Assembly: GCA_964459385.1 (NCBI GenBank)
Contig: CAYWLG010000003.1
Span: 62,001 to 126,000 of the forward strand
Source: UBA6107 sp964459385
GTDB lineage: Bacteria > Chloroflexota > Anaerolineae > Anaerolineales > Anaerolineaceae
Direction of reading: 5' to 3'
DNA length: 64,000 nucleotides
Shown here: piece by piece, positions 1-7,960 of the stretch
How positions within the stretch are numbered: the first letter of the stretch is position 1
Layout of the letters: each line of letters begins with the position of its first letter
Translations under genes and position numbers: made by a program
Notes under the pieces: model-generated
The model's input: only the letters and a program-made list of their open reading frames with translations
The model's database searches: none
What the model was told of the DNA's origin: nothing

Positions 1-604
1 GCAGCAGTTGCCCAAACTTTGAAAGCTCATGCGCCGAGAGGTGCAGGCCAGAGCAGCCAAAGCTCACCCCGTTCACATCTGCCTCCCATTCAACAGAGTC
101 AAACCCCAGCGGCTCATACAGGCGCGGGCGCAAATATTCGTTCAGAGAGTTGCCGCTGGTGAGACTAATCAGCTTTGAGAGCATGTAAGTAGCCGCGTTG
201 TTATACAAAAAATGCGTGCCCGGTTCGTACACGACGGGTTCATTAAAAAAGAGCCCTTCCACATTCTCCAGCGATTTGCCGGCGTTCAAGGCGGTGGTCA
301 TGGGGTCTCTCTTCTGCCCGTTGCCCATACAGAGCAGGTGGTGGAGGGTGAGCTTTTGCCAGAGCGGGTCTGCCGGAACATTAAAGTAATCGGCCAAACG
401 GTCACTTATCTTGAAAAGACCCTCCCGCTCGGCCATGCCGATGGCCATCGAGGTGAAGGTTTTGCTCACCGACCAGAGCAGCATGCGCTTTTCAGGCACA
501 AAGTCGTGTTCGGCCACGACCTGGCCATTTTGGCGCACGACCAGATTGAGAATATGCAGGTTTTTGGCCTGTGCGGCCTGGATCAACGAAGTCAGGTTCA
601 TCAT
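1..604 (-). CDS. Serine hydrolase, beta-lactamase/esterase family (C-terminus outside window)
   Basis: The minus-strand frame runs off the window start, so only about 200 N-terminal residues are visible. They carry the class C beta-lactamase/DD-peptidase signatures: an SVSK tetrad (S45, K48; nucleophile and general base) and a YNN motif near residues 134-136, matching the family's YxN. No signal peptide is seen, so a cytoplasmic esterase or peptidase of the Pfam beta-lactamase family is more likely than a secreted antibiotic-degrading enzyme. Two adjacent ATGs (604 and 601) are possible starts; the upstream AGGT-like site is weak. It begins 10 bases after the stop of the Bcr/CflA exporter on the same strand, so the two are probably co-transcribed. 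The substrate cannot be told. Confidence 0.85.
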   Translation of the reverse strand, partial: MMNLTSLIQAAQAKNLHILNLVVRQNGQVVAEHDFVPEKRMLLWSVSKTFTSMAIGMAEREGLFKISDRLADYFNVPADPLWQKLTLHHLLCMGNGQKRDPMTTALNAGKSLENVEGLFFNEPVVYEPGTHFLYNNAATYMLSKLISLTSGNSLNEYLRPRLYEPLGFDSVEWEADVNGVSFGCSGLHLSAHELSKFGQLL

Positions 605-613
605 TTACCTATT

Positions 614-1822
614 CTACTCAATTGCTTTTGCTTGTGACGTGCGGGTGATGTACCCATTTACGACCGGCCAGGCCATAAAGCTAAAGCCGGCAATGCCTGT
701 TGTCAGAATGCCCAGCGCGATGATGGGGTTCCCCCAGTTCAACGACATCAACTGCATTCCCAGGCTGCCCATCAACAACCCCATGCAGCCGATCAATGAG
801 GAAACCGAGCCCGAATCGTTTTCCTGCTGATCGAGCATCAGATTGACTGAAGGCGGCCGTACACAACTATTGGCCAGGGTGCTGGGCAGAATGCAAAGGG
901 CAAACACCCAGGGCTGCAAATTGCCCAACAAGATCACCAATACACCGCTGAGGGCAGCACTGCCGAAACAAAATCGGATGATCTTTTGCACGTCGAATCG
1001 TTTGGATAACCATAAATAGAGCATAGGGCCAACCGTCATGGCCAGCGCGTTAACCGAGAAATAAAGGCTGTATACCTGGCTGCTGAGCAGGAAATTCTCT
1101 TGATAAATATAAGTGGAAGAAGTGATGAACGCCAGGCTGGCTACACTGGTCAGCGAGAAAAGCACCCACAGCATGGTGAAGCGGGAATTTTGCAGCACTT
1201 TGCCCATGCGCAAAAAGCTTTGATGCAGGCGGCCGACGTTGCGTTCGCGAATGGTCTCTTCAAACAGCAGGCTGCCGACCAGCGCCAGAACACCGATGCC
1301 CATCAACGTCCAGAAGACGCCGCGCCATGACATGACCTTGAGCAAAAACGCGCCCAACACCGGGGCAACCGCCGGAGAAATGGTGACCATCGACTGCACC
1401 ACCGCCAGTACCGATTCCCGTTGTTTGCCGTTGTAAACATCTTTGACCACAGCGGTGGCAACCGCACCGGCAGCGCTGCCGCCGATCGCCTGAAAAACAC
1501 GCGCCAGGGTAAGCACTTGCACACTTTGAGCGGTGGCACAGAAAACACTGGCAACGATATACAGGCTAAGCCCGCTTATCAAGATCGTTCTGCGCCCGTA
1601 ACGATCACTGAGCGGCCCCCAAAAGAGCGTACCCAGCGCGTAAAAAATGAAGAACAAACTGATGGTCAGGTTAATGCGGGCGGCATCCACCCCAAAGTAG
1701 GCACTCATCCCGGGCAGGGCAGGCAGGTAGAGATCGGTCGAAAGGGGCACGAAAGCGCTGAGCAGAGCAATGAGAACGATCAGGCCTTTCGAGCCCAGAT
1801 ATTTTTGCTGCACTTGACCCAT
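614..1822 (-). CDS. MFS multidrug efflux transporter, Bcr/CflA family
   Basis: This 402-residue protein is highly hydrophobic with about 12 membrane segments. Near residues 69-77 it has the MFS loop motif GPLSDRYGRR, and the N-terminal STDLYLPALP is typical of the Bcr/CflA drug:proton antiporter branch. Length is normal for the family. Known members export bicyclomycin, chloramphenicol or sulfonamides, but the substrate here is unknown. The ATG at 1822 is preceded by a candidate promoter (TTGCGA, 16 bases, TATAAT), and the serine hydrolase follows 10 bases after its stop, so the pair looks like a two-gene operon. Confidence 0.9.
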   Translation of the reverse strand: MGQVQQKYLGSKGLIVLIALLSAFVPLSTDLYLPALPGMSAYFGVDAARINLTISLFFIFYALGTLFWGPLSDRYGRRTILISGLSLYIVASVFCATAQSVQVLTLARVFQAIGGSAAGAVATAVVKDVYNGKQRESVLAVVQSMVTISPAVAPVLGAFLLKVMSWRGVFWTLMGIGVLALVGSLLFEETIRERNVGRLHQSFLRMGKVLQNSRFTMLWVLFSLTSVASLAFITSSTYIYQENFLLSSQVYSLYFSVNALAMTVGPMLYLWLSKRFDVQKIIRFCFGSAALSGVLVILLGNLQPWVFALCILPSTLANSCVRPPSVNLMLDQQENDSGSVSSLIGCMGLLMGSLGMQLMSLNWGNPIIALGILTTGIAGFSFMAWPVVNGYITRTSQAKAIE

Positions 1823-2152
1823 AATGTATCGATGATCCTGTCAAACAAAGGGGTAAGAACGCTCATTGGCATCAATGGCGGTTAAACGCAATTTTGAAAT
1901 TATATCCACTTGCGGCGTTTTCGCAACTGCGGGCTAGAGCAAATATCTTAAATAGCATTGCCGTGCATGTGAATCTCCTCTGCCAAAGATAATAAATCTG
2001 GGTGAATAAATGCACATCAGGCGAAAGTGTCCTTTTGAGGCTGCTACTTTGGCATACCTTTCCAATGCGAATCGGTTTGATACCTGTGGCTGCCAGGTCT
2101 CGTATATAAAGGAGTAAATTCTTTGTGGGAGTGAGTAATGGAAGGGAATAAG
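1823..2152. other. Intergenic region between divergent genes
   Basis: About 330 bases separate the divergent exporter and nitroreductase genes. The left part holds the candidate minus-strand promoter listed separately. I see no tRNA, no strong hairpin and no convincing coding signal. A 146-codon minus-strand frame starting inside the nitroreductase gene has no family-like sequence and is treated as a shadow. Confidence 0.5.
1899..1926 (-). promoter_or_regulatory. Candidate sigma70-type promoter for the Bcr/CflA exporter
   Basis: On the minus strand, TTGCGA (1921-1926) and a perfect TATAAT (1899-1904) are separated by 16 bases, about 77 bases upstream of the ATG at 1822. This is a match to consensus only. 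Confidence 0.45.
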
Positions 2153-3226
2153 ATGGCTCGTCGAGATTTTTTGAAGTTAAGTTTGCTCGCCGCCGGAGCG
2201 GTTGTATTAAGCGGCTGCCATGTTGCCGGCAATTACAGTTCGCGTGTAGAAGAACTGCGTGACCCTTTGCCAAAGGATGCGCAATGGAAAGAGATTTTGC
2301 GCTATGCCACACTTGCCCCCAATGGGCATAACACCCAGCCCTGGAAGTTTGCCCTTAAAGGAAAAAGTCTGGAAATCCACCCCGATGAAACACGTCACTT
2401 ACGCATTGTTGATCCGCAAGACCGTGAGCAGTGGATCAGCCTGGGCTGCGCGCTTGAAAATCTGCTGCTGGCCGCACATGCTGCCGGGTGGATGGGCGCG
2501 GTGACCTACCCCACAGAAGGGCAAGAGTATATCCTGGTGGAATTTGAAACGACCCAGCCCAAGAGTGGGGCCCTCTTCGAGGCAATTCCCGTGCGGCAAA
2601 GCACTCGCTCAGCATACAAAGGTGAAGCGCTGACAAAAGAAGCTTTGCAGCAGATCAGCGCCACTGAAGTGGAGCCGGGGGTACAGGTACAGTTCATCAG
2701 CGGCGCTGCCGACATGGAAAACACCATCGAATATGTCAACGAGGGCAATAAAAGCCAGTATGCAAATGATGATTTCCTCGATGAGCTGATTCGCTGGATC
2801 CGCTTCAATGAAAGAGAAGCGCTGGATGCACAAGACGGCCTGTTCTCACGCTGCACAGGCAACCCGGCCGTTCCGCGCTGGCTGGGGTCAATGATCGTAG
2901 GGGGCACAAAACCTCAGGGGCAGGCCGATGCCGATGCCAAAAAGATGCGCAGTTCTGCCGGCATGGTGCTCATCGCATCAGAGAGCGACAATAAAGCCGA
3001 TTGGGTGCGTAGCGGGCAGGTGTTTGAACGCCTTTCACTGAACATGACCGCCGTGGATGTAAAATCGGCCCTGCAAAATCAGCCGATCGAGGTGCCCGAA
3101 CTGCGCGGACAATTCCAGCAGGCGATGGGACTGGGCGGTGCCATGCCACAATTGCTGATGCGTTTTGGCATTGCCGATGCGCTGCCCTATTCGCTGCGCC
3201 GGCCGGTAGAAGATGTGTTGATCTAG
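2153..3226 (+). CDS. Nitroreductase-family flavoprotein with Tat/lipoprotein-type signal (Acg-like)
   Basis: The protein starts with a twin-arginine motif (RRDFLK), a hydrophobic stretch and a lipobox (LSGC), suggesting Tat export and lipid anchoring. The body has the Acg-type nitroreductase motif APNGHNTQPWKF, expected to bind FMN, followed by a second half-domain. Length is about 357 residues. I place the start at the ATG at 2153, which has GAAGGG six bases upstream; an in-frame ATG at 2138 would add five residues before the twin arginines. Substrate unknown; the family includes mycobacterial Acg proteins that may sequester flavin. No operon partner: the VOC gene downstream is convergent. 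Confidence 0.8.
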   Translation: MARRDFLKLSLLAAGAVVLSGCHVAGNYSSRVEELRDPLPKDAQWKEILRYATLAPNGHNTQPWKFALKGKSLEIHPDETRHLRIVDPQDREQWISLGCALENLLLAAHAAGWMGAVTYPTEGQEYILVEFETTQPKSGALFEAIPVRQSTRSAYKGEALTKEALQQISATEVEPGVQVQFISGAADMENTIEYVNEGNKSQYANDDFLDELIRWIRFNEREALDAQDGLFSRCTGNPAVPRWLGSMIVGGTKPQGQADADAKKMRSSAGMVLIASESDNKADWVRSGQVFERLSLNMTAVDVKSALQNQPIEVPELRGQFQQAMGLGGAMPQLLMRFGIADALPYSLRRPVEDVLI

Positions 3227-3240
3227 GCTGAAACGATCCG

Positions 3241-3696
3241 CTACTTTCCGTCGTAGGCCTTGAGTAGATCGGCGATTTCGATCTTGCCCATCTGCATCAG
3301 GGCCTGGGTAACCCGGTTGGCCTTCTCGGGGTCGCTGTCCTGCATTAATTTGCCCAGCATGTCCGGGACAATCTGCCAGGAAACGCCGAATTTGTCTTTT
3401 AACCAGCCGCAGCGACCTTTTTCGCCACCGGCAGAAAGCTTCTCCCACAGTTCATCCACTTCGGCCTGGGTCTCACAGTGGACGAAGAGAGAGATGCCCT
3501 CGCTGAACTTAAAATAGGGGCCGCCGTTCAGCGCAATAAACCCCTGCCCATCGATCTCAAATTCAGCCGAGAACAGGCTGCCATCGGCGCTGCGGCTGGT
3601 ATTCGTGATCCTGGCGTTTTTGAAGATGGAAGTATACAAGTTGACGGCCTCTTCGGCCTGATCATTGTAGGTGATAAACGGAGTGATCTTTTGCAT
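3241..3696 (-). CDS. VOC-family protein, PhnB/3-demethylubiquinone methyltransferase-like
   Basis: This 151-residue protein begins MQKITPFITYNDQAEEAV and contains EFEIDGQGFIALNGG and a FGVSWQIVP motif, all hallmarks of the PhnB-like branch of the vicinal-oxygen-chelate (glyoxalase/bleomycin resistance) fold. Despite the old methyltransferase label, these proteins have no clear enzymatic assignment. The start ATG at 3696 has a good AAGGAG site. The gene lies 9 bases after the stop of the upstream GNAT gene on the same strand, so the two probably form an operon. Confidence 0.85.
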   Translation of the reverse strand: MQKITPFITYNDQAEEAVNLYTSIFKNARITNTSRSADGSLFSAEFEIDGQGFIALNGGPYFKFSEGISLFVHCETQAEVDELWEKLSAGGEKGRCGWLKDKFGVSWQIVPDMLGKLMQDSDPEKANRVTQALMQMGKIEIADLLKAYDGK

Positions 3697-3705
3697 TTTT
3701 TCTCC

Positions 3706-4284
3706 TTAACCGGCTGGGGCAATATAGCAACTGACGACCCAATGATTTTTTCCTAAACGGCGCACGCGGCTGAACCCGTGCTGTTCAAACAGAGCCAGTG
3801 TGGCGTTGTGCAAAAAAGAAGCAGAAACCTTGCGGCCACTGACGTCTTCAGGGTAGCTTTCTACCGTTCCGCCGCCCAGTGCTGCGATCTGCTGCAAAGC
3901 ACCTTGCAAAGCGGCCGCCGCCACACCGCGCTTGCGGTACTCATGATCGACAAAAAAGCAGGTGATGCGCCAATCGGGCAGCGAGGCCAGCCCGGCCTGA
4001 TATTCCCGTCCGTGCTTGATGTGAGGCAGTTCTTCGGTCGGGCCAAACTGGCACCAGCCTACGGTGCGTGCACCCTCATAGACCAAAGCAGCATGGGCAC
4101 GGCCTTCGCGTACGCGCTGTTCTTTTCGTTGGCGATTCATCTCATAAGTGGTGCTGCGGTTGGCACCTTCACTGTGAAAAGACATGCACCAGCAGCCGCC
4201 CCACACGCCCTTATGCTTTTCGACCAGGCGCGCGAAATCGGGCCAGGTGGTCAAATTAAGGGCTTTACTGGTGAAATCAGTCAC
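3706..4284 (-). CDS. GNAT-family N-acetyltransferase
   Basis: A 192-residue protein with the GNAT core: strand 4 and the acetyl-CoA loop appear in the region ITCFFVDHEYRKRGVAAAAL (about residues 107-126; R/Q-x-x-G-x-A/G motif as RKRGVA), followed by a beta5 strand and a C-terminal FEQHGFSRV. The N-terminal half (KGVWGGCWCMSFH) is typical of a GNAT subgroup found beside small stress or resistance genes. The start codon is GTG at 4284, supported by AAAGGA seven bases upstream. The acceptor substrate is unknown. It precedes the VOC gene by 9 bases in the same direction. Confidence 0.85.
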   Translation of the reverse strand: MTDFTSKALNLTTWPDFARLVEKHKGVWGGCWCMSFHSEGANRSTTYEMNRQRKEQRVREGRAHAALVYEGARTVGWCQFGPTEELPHIKHGREYQAGLASLPDWRITCFFVDHEYRKRGVAAAALQGALQQIAALGGGTVESYPEDVSGRKVSASFLHNATLALFEQHGFSRVRRLGKNHWVVSCYIAPAG

Positions 4285-4397
4285 AACAGTTCCTTTCGCA
4301 GAGAGAACAAAAAGGTTTGCTCTATGTGAGTAATTTTACAGAATTTATCCGATTAATTCAATTGCTGGCAAACACAAAACAAGTACAAGCACCGGCC

Positions 4398-4760
4398 TTA
4401 CGCTTCGTAATAGAGAAAGGTGTGCCGTTTAATGATCTGGCCTTCCCGGATCACGAACAGGGCCACGCCCTTCCTAAGCGTTTTTTGAATCCCGCTTTCT
4501 GTGCTGTACCATTTGAGATAAGCAGTGATCACCTCATCGCGGATGATCACGTCAAGCACTTCCACCTTAATGGAAGGTTATGCCACAAACAAAGCCCTCA
4601 AGTATTCTTTTGAATTTTGCAGATGGTTTACATGGGGGTCGCTAATATCATCGTCAAAGTAATCTGGGTGGAGAAATTCATCCAGCGCTTCAATGTTGTG
4701 TTTGCCAAACAGCTCAGCAAAGTAATGTTGAATGAACTCTCGTGCTTCTTCTTGATTCAT
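4398..4760 (-). pseudogene. SnoaL/NTF2-like protein interrupted by an in-frame stop
   Basis: The 5' part encodes 60 residues of a SnoaL-like polyketide-cyclase/NTF2 fold (starting MNQEEAREFIQHYFAELF, with FLHPDYFDDD). It stops at a TAA (complement of 4578-4580). Reading straight through that codon in the same frame gives another 60 codons that continue the fold (PSIKVEVLDVI, then KGVALFVIREGQIIKRHTF) to a stop at 4398-4400. So the gene is disrupted by a nonsense codon, not a frameshift; intact homologues usually have an aromatic residue at this point. Alternatives are a base-calling error or stop readthrough. Full length would be about 120 residues, normal for the family. Confidence 0.7.
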
Positions 4761-4767
4761 GTCGCCA

Positions 4768-5004
4768 CTATTTCTTTTGCGCCAGCGGATTGGGGTGCGG
4801 GTAACAGCACATAACAGTATCCAAATAGGTTACACCGCAAAAGTATGAGCAAATAGAAGTATTCTTGACCGCACATTTATGTGTACCGGTCATCTCTGCA
4901 CTATTCCATGGGCATGGATCCTGAGCCCAGGGGATCTCTTCAGCCGCTGAAGCGAGATCGATATCCATGTTGGCGCCGTGTAAGGGAATGATTAGATCAA
5001 CCAT
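4768..5004 (-). CDS. Small cysteine-rich protein of unknown function
   Basis: A 78-residue frame that overlaps the end of the DUF2726 gene by 8 bases. Its C-terminal two thirds hold seven cysteines (DPCPWN, HKCAVKNTSICSYFCGV, MCCYPHPNP), a spacing that looks conserved rather than random and could bind a metal or form disulfides. AAGGAGG lies 12 bases before the ATG, inside the last codons of the upstream gene, consistent with translational coupling. I do not recognise a named family. It may be a real small protein or a shadow; the cysteine pattern favours real. Confidence 0.45.
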   Translation of the reverse strand: MVDLIIPLHGANMDIDLASAAEEIPWAQDPCPWNSAEMTGTHKCAVKNTSICSYFCGVTYLDTVMCCYPHPNPLAQKK

Positions 5005-5689
5005 TGTATGCTTTTACCTCCTTGCAACGCGGGTAGTTGCTGCAGCCCCAAAACTGCTTGCCTTTATGCTCTCCTTGGCTAGCCGTGCGCAGCACCATCG
5101 GGATGCCGCATTTGGGACAGATCGGCACTTCAACTGGTGATTGAACGGTTGAAACTGAGGCGGCCTCACCCGTAGCTTCTGGTGTGGAGGTTGGCTTTTG
5201 TTTACTGAATTTTTCTCTCACATATGGCGCGATCAAAGGGGCGATTTCTCTTGAGTTGTACTCACGCTGAACAGGAATATGAATTAGTGGCAAATTTGCA
5301 GCCTGAAAGACCTGATTTATTAACTCATCCCGCTTTTGTCTCTTTTCTGCCTGATGGCTGGCATCGTCCAATTCAATTCCCAGCAGCGGCTTCATATCGA
5401 CAGAGTCACAAACAAGAAAATCGATATGTTTTTGAGCGATGTAGTTAAAGTAATTCAAATTCTTGTTCGGCTGTGACACAAAGAACACATCAGAAAGCCT
5501 GACTTTTGACTGAATGGCCAGTCGCGGACTGATCATTGAAGAGAGCACTTTGAAAAATGAGAACTCTGCAGGTGAGAGAAAATCATCACGCAAACGATAA
5601 GGAAATTCAACGATGCTCTCTTCATTCGGTTTTGCAAGAAAAGGAAATAGAGCGCCTAAACACCCGCGACTTTGATCTGATTTGGCCAT
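4997..5689 (-). CDS. DUF2726 nuclease-like protein with topoisomerase-type zinc finger
   Basis: About 230 residues. Residues ~20-160 match the DUF2726 pattern: FFKVLSSMI, then IDFLVCDSVDMKPLLGIELDD and the DELINQVFQAANLPLIHI segment, resembling a restriction-endonuclease-like (PD-(D/E)xK) fold. After a Ser/Thr/Pro-rich linker the C-terminus holds a topoisomerase IA-type C4 zinc finger (CPKCG, then WGCSNYPRCK). This combination suggests nucleic-acid binding. I place the start at the ATG at 5689, with GGAGGG upstream; an in-frame TTG at 5704 adds five residues. Its stop overlaps the start of the small cysteine-rich frame downstream. Confidence 0.8.
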   Translation of the reverse strand: MAKSDQSRGCLGALFPFLAKPNEESIVEFPYRLRDDFLSPAEFSFFKVLSSMISPRLAIQSKVRLSDVFFVSQPNKNLNYFNYIAQKHIDFLVCDSVDMKPLLGIELDDASHQAEKRQKRDELINQVFQAANLPLIHIPVQREYNSREIAPLIAPYVREKFSKQKPTSTPEATGEAASVSTVQSPVEVPICPKCGIPMVLRTASQGEHKGKQFWGCSNYPRCKEVKAYNG

Positions 5690-5820
5690 TTCGTTTCCCT
5701 CCAAAGGTCAAAAGGATTGTTTTGCTAAAACAATTCCTGTCTATAAGATATTATACGATCAGTTTGAAATGATAAATCCGGGGTGGGCCTTGCTTACCAA
5801 TTGGTTTGATGATCAGGTTT

Positions 5821-7038
5821 TTACGCTGATGGGTTTGGTAAACTTGATTCCTGTTCGATCTCAGTCTGTGGCACCTGAGTTTGCTCTGTTTTTACACGCA
5901 GATGTTTCCAGCCAACTTTGGCAAGAGTAACTACCAGAATGGCCGTGACGACAATGCCAAGATATTGCCAGGGGAACATAAAAGCAATTAAGAGCAAAGC
6001 AGCCAGCGGATTAGGCAAAATAATCACCAGCAGACCGCTCATTACGGCCAGAATTCCCGTCGGCGCCGAAACGGCCGGCAGCAATTGGCTAAACCCCAGC
6101 CCAACTGCGGTGCTGGCCAGCATTAATGGCAGGAACTGGCCGCCCTTCCATCCACTTACCAGCAAGAGAGCCACCAAGACCAGACGGACCACCCCGATCG
6201 AAATCAGTTCAACCGCCCCCAACTGGCCCGCAGTATTATAGGCCATTTGCAGATCGTGTTGCCCCGAGAACAAGATCATTGGCAGCCAGGTGGCCGCGGC
6301 GCCCAATAAAAGGCCTGCCAGTGTGGCTTTGATCACGGGCCTGGGTTGAAAACGTGCGCTTACCTTCTCGCCCGTCCGAGATAGGTATAGATACGCCCCG
6401 CCGAGCCCTGCCCCCAGCAAACCAAGCGGCAGACTCCAGGCCAAATCAAGCCAGGCAGGCGATTCTGTCAGCTTTAAAAAGCCATCGCTGTAAAGATCTT
6501 TGATTCCCAAAAGGAATATTCCAAAGGCCACCAGCAGCAGGATACCATTGGCCCACTTTTGTTTTGCCATGTGAAGGCGGCTGCCATTTTCGGAAGGCAT
6601 CTCAAGGTGCAGGAGTGCACGCAGTCCACGCAGCAGGTCAGCCGTCCAGGTGGATAACCCGCCCAGCAAACTAATGATGGCCGCTTCTGGGCCCAGGCTG
6701 GCCCCAAAGATGAGCGAAACCGCCACAATTGCAAGACCCTTGAGCAGATGGGTGTATTCCAATCGCCCGGTAGCGCCAATCTCTTTGATCGAATTTTGCA
6801 GGTCTTTGGGGTGATCGCCAAAATAGCGCTGCCCCAGCCCCACCAAAACCCCACCCAGTGTGCAGAGCAGCAAGGGGGCATAAGCGAAACCGGACCAATC
6901 GCTGAACCAAAGTACATCCTGACCCCAATCAATAAAGCGCAAAAAAGCGGCTGAAAGTGCCCCAACAACCCCGCCCAGAATAGCTGCAGCAATAGCAAAA
7001 AGGACGTTGGAGACAATTTTATTTTGAACTATTTTCAT
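5821..7038 (-). CDS. ClC-family chloride channel/transporter
   Basis: A 405-residue polytopic membrane protein with the ClC layout: a GASLGPEAAI segment in the position of the GREGP anion-selectivity motif (about residues 113-122), and GWKGGQFLP in the position of GxFxP in the second half. The first motif departs from GREGP, as in the divergent YfeO-like branch. A charged C-terminal tail has no CBS domains. It is divergent from a TetR regulator, and its promoter overlaps a perfect palindrome, so it is probably the TetR target. Channel and H+/Cl- antiporter cannot be told apart here. Confidence 0.8.
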   Translation of the reverse strand: MKIVQNKIVSNVLFAIAAAILGGVVGALSAAFLRFIDWGQDVLWFSDWSGFAYAPLLLCTLGGVLVGLGQRYFGDHPKDLQNSIKEIGATGRLEYTHLLKGLAIVAVSLIFGASLGPEAAIISLLGGLSTWTADLLRGLRALLHLEMPSENGSRLHMAKQKWANGILLLVAFGIFLLGIKDLYSDGFLKLTESPAWLDLAWSLPLGLLGAGLGGAYLYLSRTGEKVSARFQPRPVIKATLAGLLLGAAATWLPMILFSGQHDLQMAYNTAGQLGAVELISIGVVRLVLVALLLVSGWKGGQFLPLMLASTAVGLGFSQLLPAVSAPTGILAVMSGLLVIILPNPLAALLLIAFMFPWQYLGIVVTAILVVTLAKVGWKHLRVKTEQTQVPQTEIEQESSLPNPSA

Positions 7039-7090
7039 GCGTGATTGGGAGTTCCTTTGGGCAGGTTTGCAGAGTTATAAGATATACAGC

Positions 7091-7103
7091 GTATAAATTA
7101 TAC
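7091..7103. promoter_or_regulatory. Candidate TetR operator palindrome
   Basis: GTATAA-A-TTATAC is a perfect 13-base inverted repeat in the intergenic region between the divergent ClC and TetR genes. It covers the -10 box of the candidate ClC promoter, the position expected for a repressor site. Confidence 0.55.
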
Positions 7104-7124
7104 ATGGTACAATATATGTGTCAA
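7097..7124 (-). promoter_or_regulatory. Candidate promoter of the ClC gene
   Basis: On the minus strand, a perfect TTGACA (7119-7124) and a perfect TATAAT (7097-7102) are separated by 16 bases, 59 bases upstream of the ClC ATG. The -10 box lies within the palindrome at 7091-7103. Confidence 0.6.
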
Positions 7125-7155
7125 GAGTGTTTTTTTTCGTTCAAAGGATTGCTGC

Positions 7156-7773
7156 ATGCCCCGCCCCAGAAAAACGCAAAGTGAAATTCGACTGATGCAA
7201 GATAAGATCCTCGATATCGCCCGTCAAATCTTGCAGACTGCCGGGCCAGAGGCACTGACCAGCCGCGCAATCGCCAGAAAGTTGGGCATTGCTCACATGT
7301 CACTGTTCACTTATTTCCATAATCAAGACGATATACTGGCAGCTTTGCGCGCCCGCGAAATGGACAGGTGGTTTTCCAGCCAGCAACCGCTCTTTCAGGG
7401 GGCGAAAAATTCTGAGATCACCCCGGTGGTTCAAGAGGCGCTGCAGCATTATCTTGATTTCGCGCATGAAAACCCAAACTTGTATCGTTTAGCCTGGTCA
7501 ATCCCTGAGGTGCGGGAAGAAAACTCTCTGGAAAATCGCCAGCGCATGCTGCCTTACATTCAGAACATGGCAGAATTGCTCAAAATCGGCATGGAACAGG
7601 GTGAGTTTGCACGGCGAGATCCCTTTATTGCTGCCGGTGTTGTTGTGGGCATGATCAATATGCCCCACATCCTTTATCATAACGGCAAGCTGGCCGATGC
7701 AGATATTCGTGATCGTTTGGCAGAAGAATCTCTGCGGGCCGCGATAATCTACCTGAAACACGAAGCCAACTAA
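7156..7773 (+). CDS. TetR/AcrR-family transcriptional regulator
   Basis: A 205-residue protein with an N-terminal TetR helix-turn-helix (about residues 15-60; LTSRAIARKLGIAHMSLFTY, with the typical SLFTYF recognition helix) and an all-helical ligand-binding domain of the WHG/TetR_C type (DFAHENPNLYRLAW). It is transcribed away from the ClC gene, and a palindrome overlapping the ClC promoter is its likely operator. The inducer is unknown. Confidence 0.88.
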   Translation: MPRPRKTQSEIRLMQDKILDIARQILQTAGPEALTSRAIARKLGIAHMSLFTYFHNQDDILAALRAREMDRWFSSQQPLFQGAKNSEITPVVQEALQHYLDFAHENPNLYRLAWSIPEVREENSLENRQRMLPYIQNMAELLKIGMEQGEFARRDPFIAAGVVVGMINMPHILYHNGKLADADIRDRLAEESLRAAIIYLKHEAN

Positions 7774-7889
7774 ACCCAAAACAGCTAAGCGCTGAATCTA
7801 TTTTCGCCCCAGGATTTCAACGGTTTTGTCATGTGCGTAGGGGAACAGGCCGACGATCTGGCAGTGTGTTTACTCACCGCTTAATGAAT

Positions 7890-7922
7890 AAAAACGATGC
7901 CTTGCACTGGCGTTTTTGTTTT
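7890..7922 (+). terminator. Rho-independent terminator after the TetR gene
   Basis: AAAAACG (7890-7896) pairs with CGTTTTT (7911-7917), with further GCC/GGC pairing inside, and a T-rich tail follows. It lies 117 bases after the TetR stop and 39 bases before the aldo/keto reductase start. Confidence 0.6.
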
Positions 7923-7960
7923 CAGCCTGGCAGGTGTAAACTAAACGCAGGAGGCGAAAG

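Noticed and set aside
1872..2312. A 146-codon minus-strand frame over the nitroreductase start
   Set aside because: It overlaps the well-supported nitroreductase signal peptide, has no family-like motif and no ribosome site, so it is a shadow frame.
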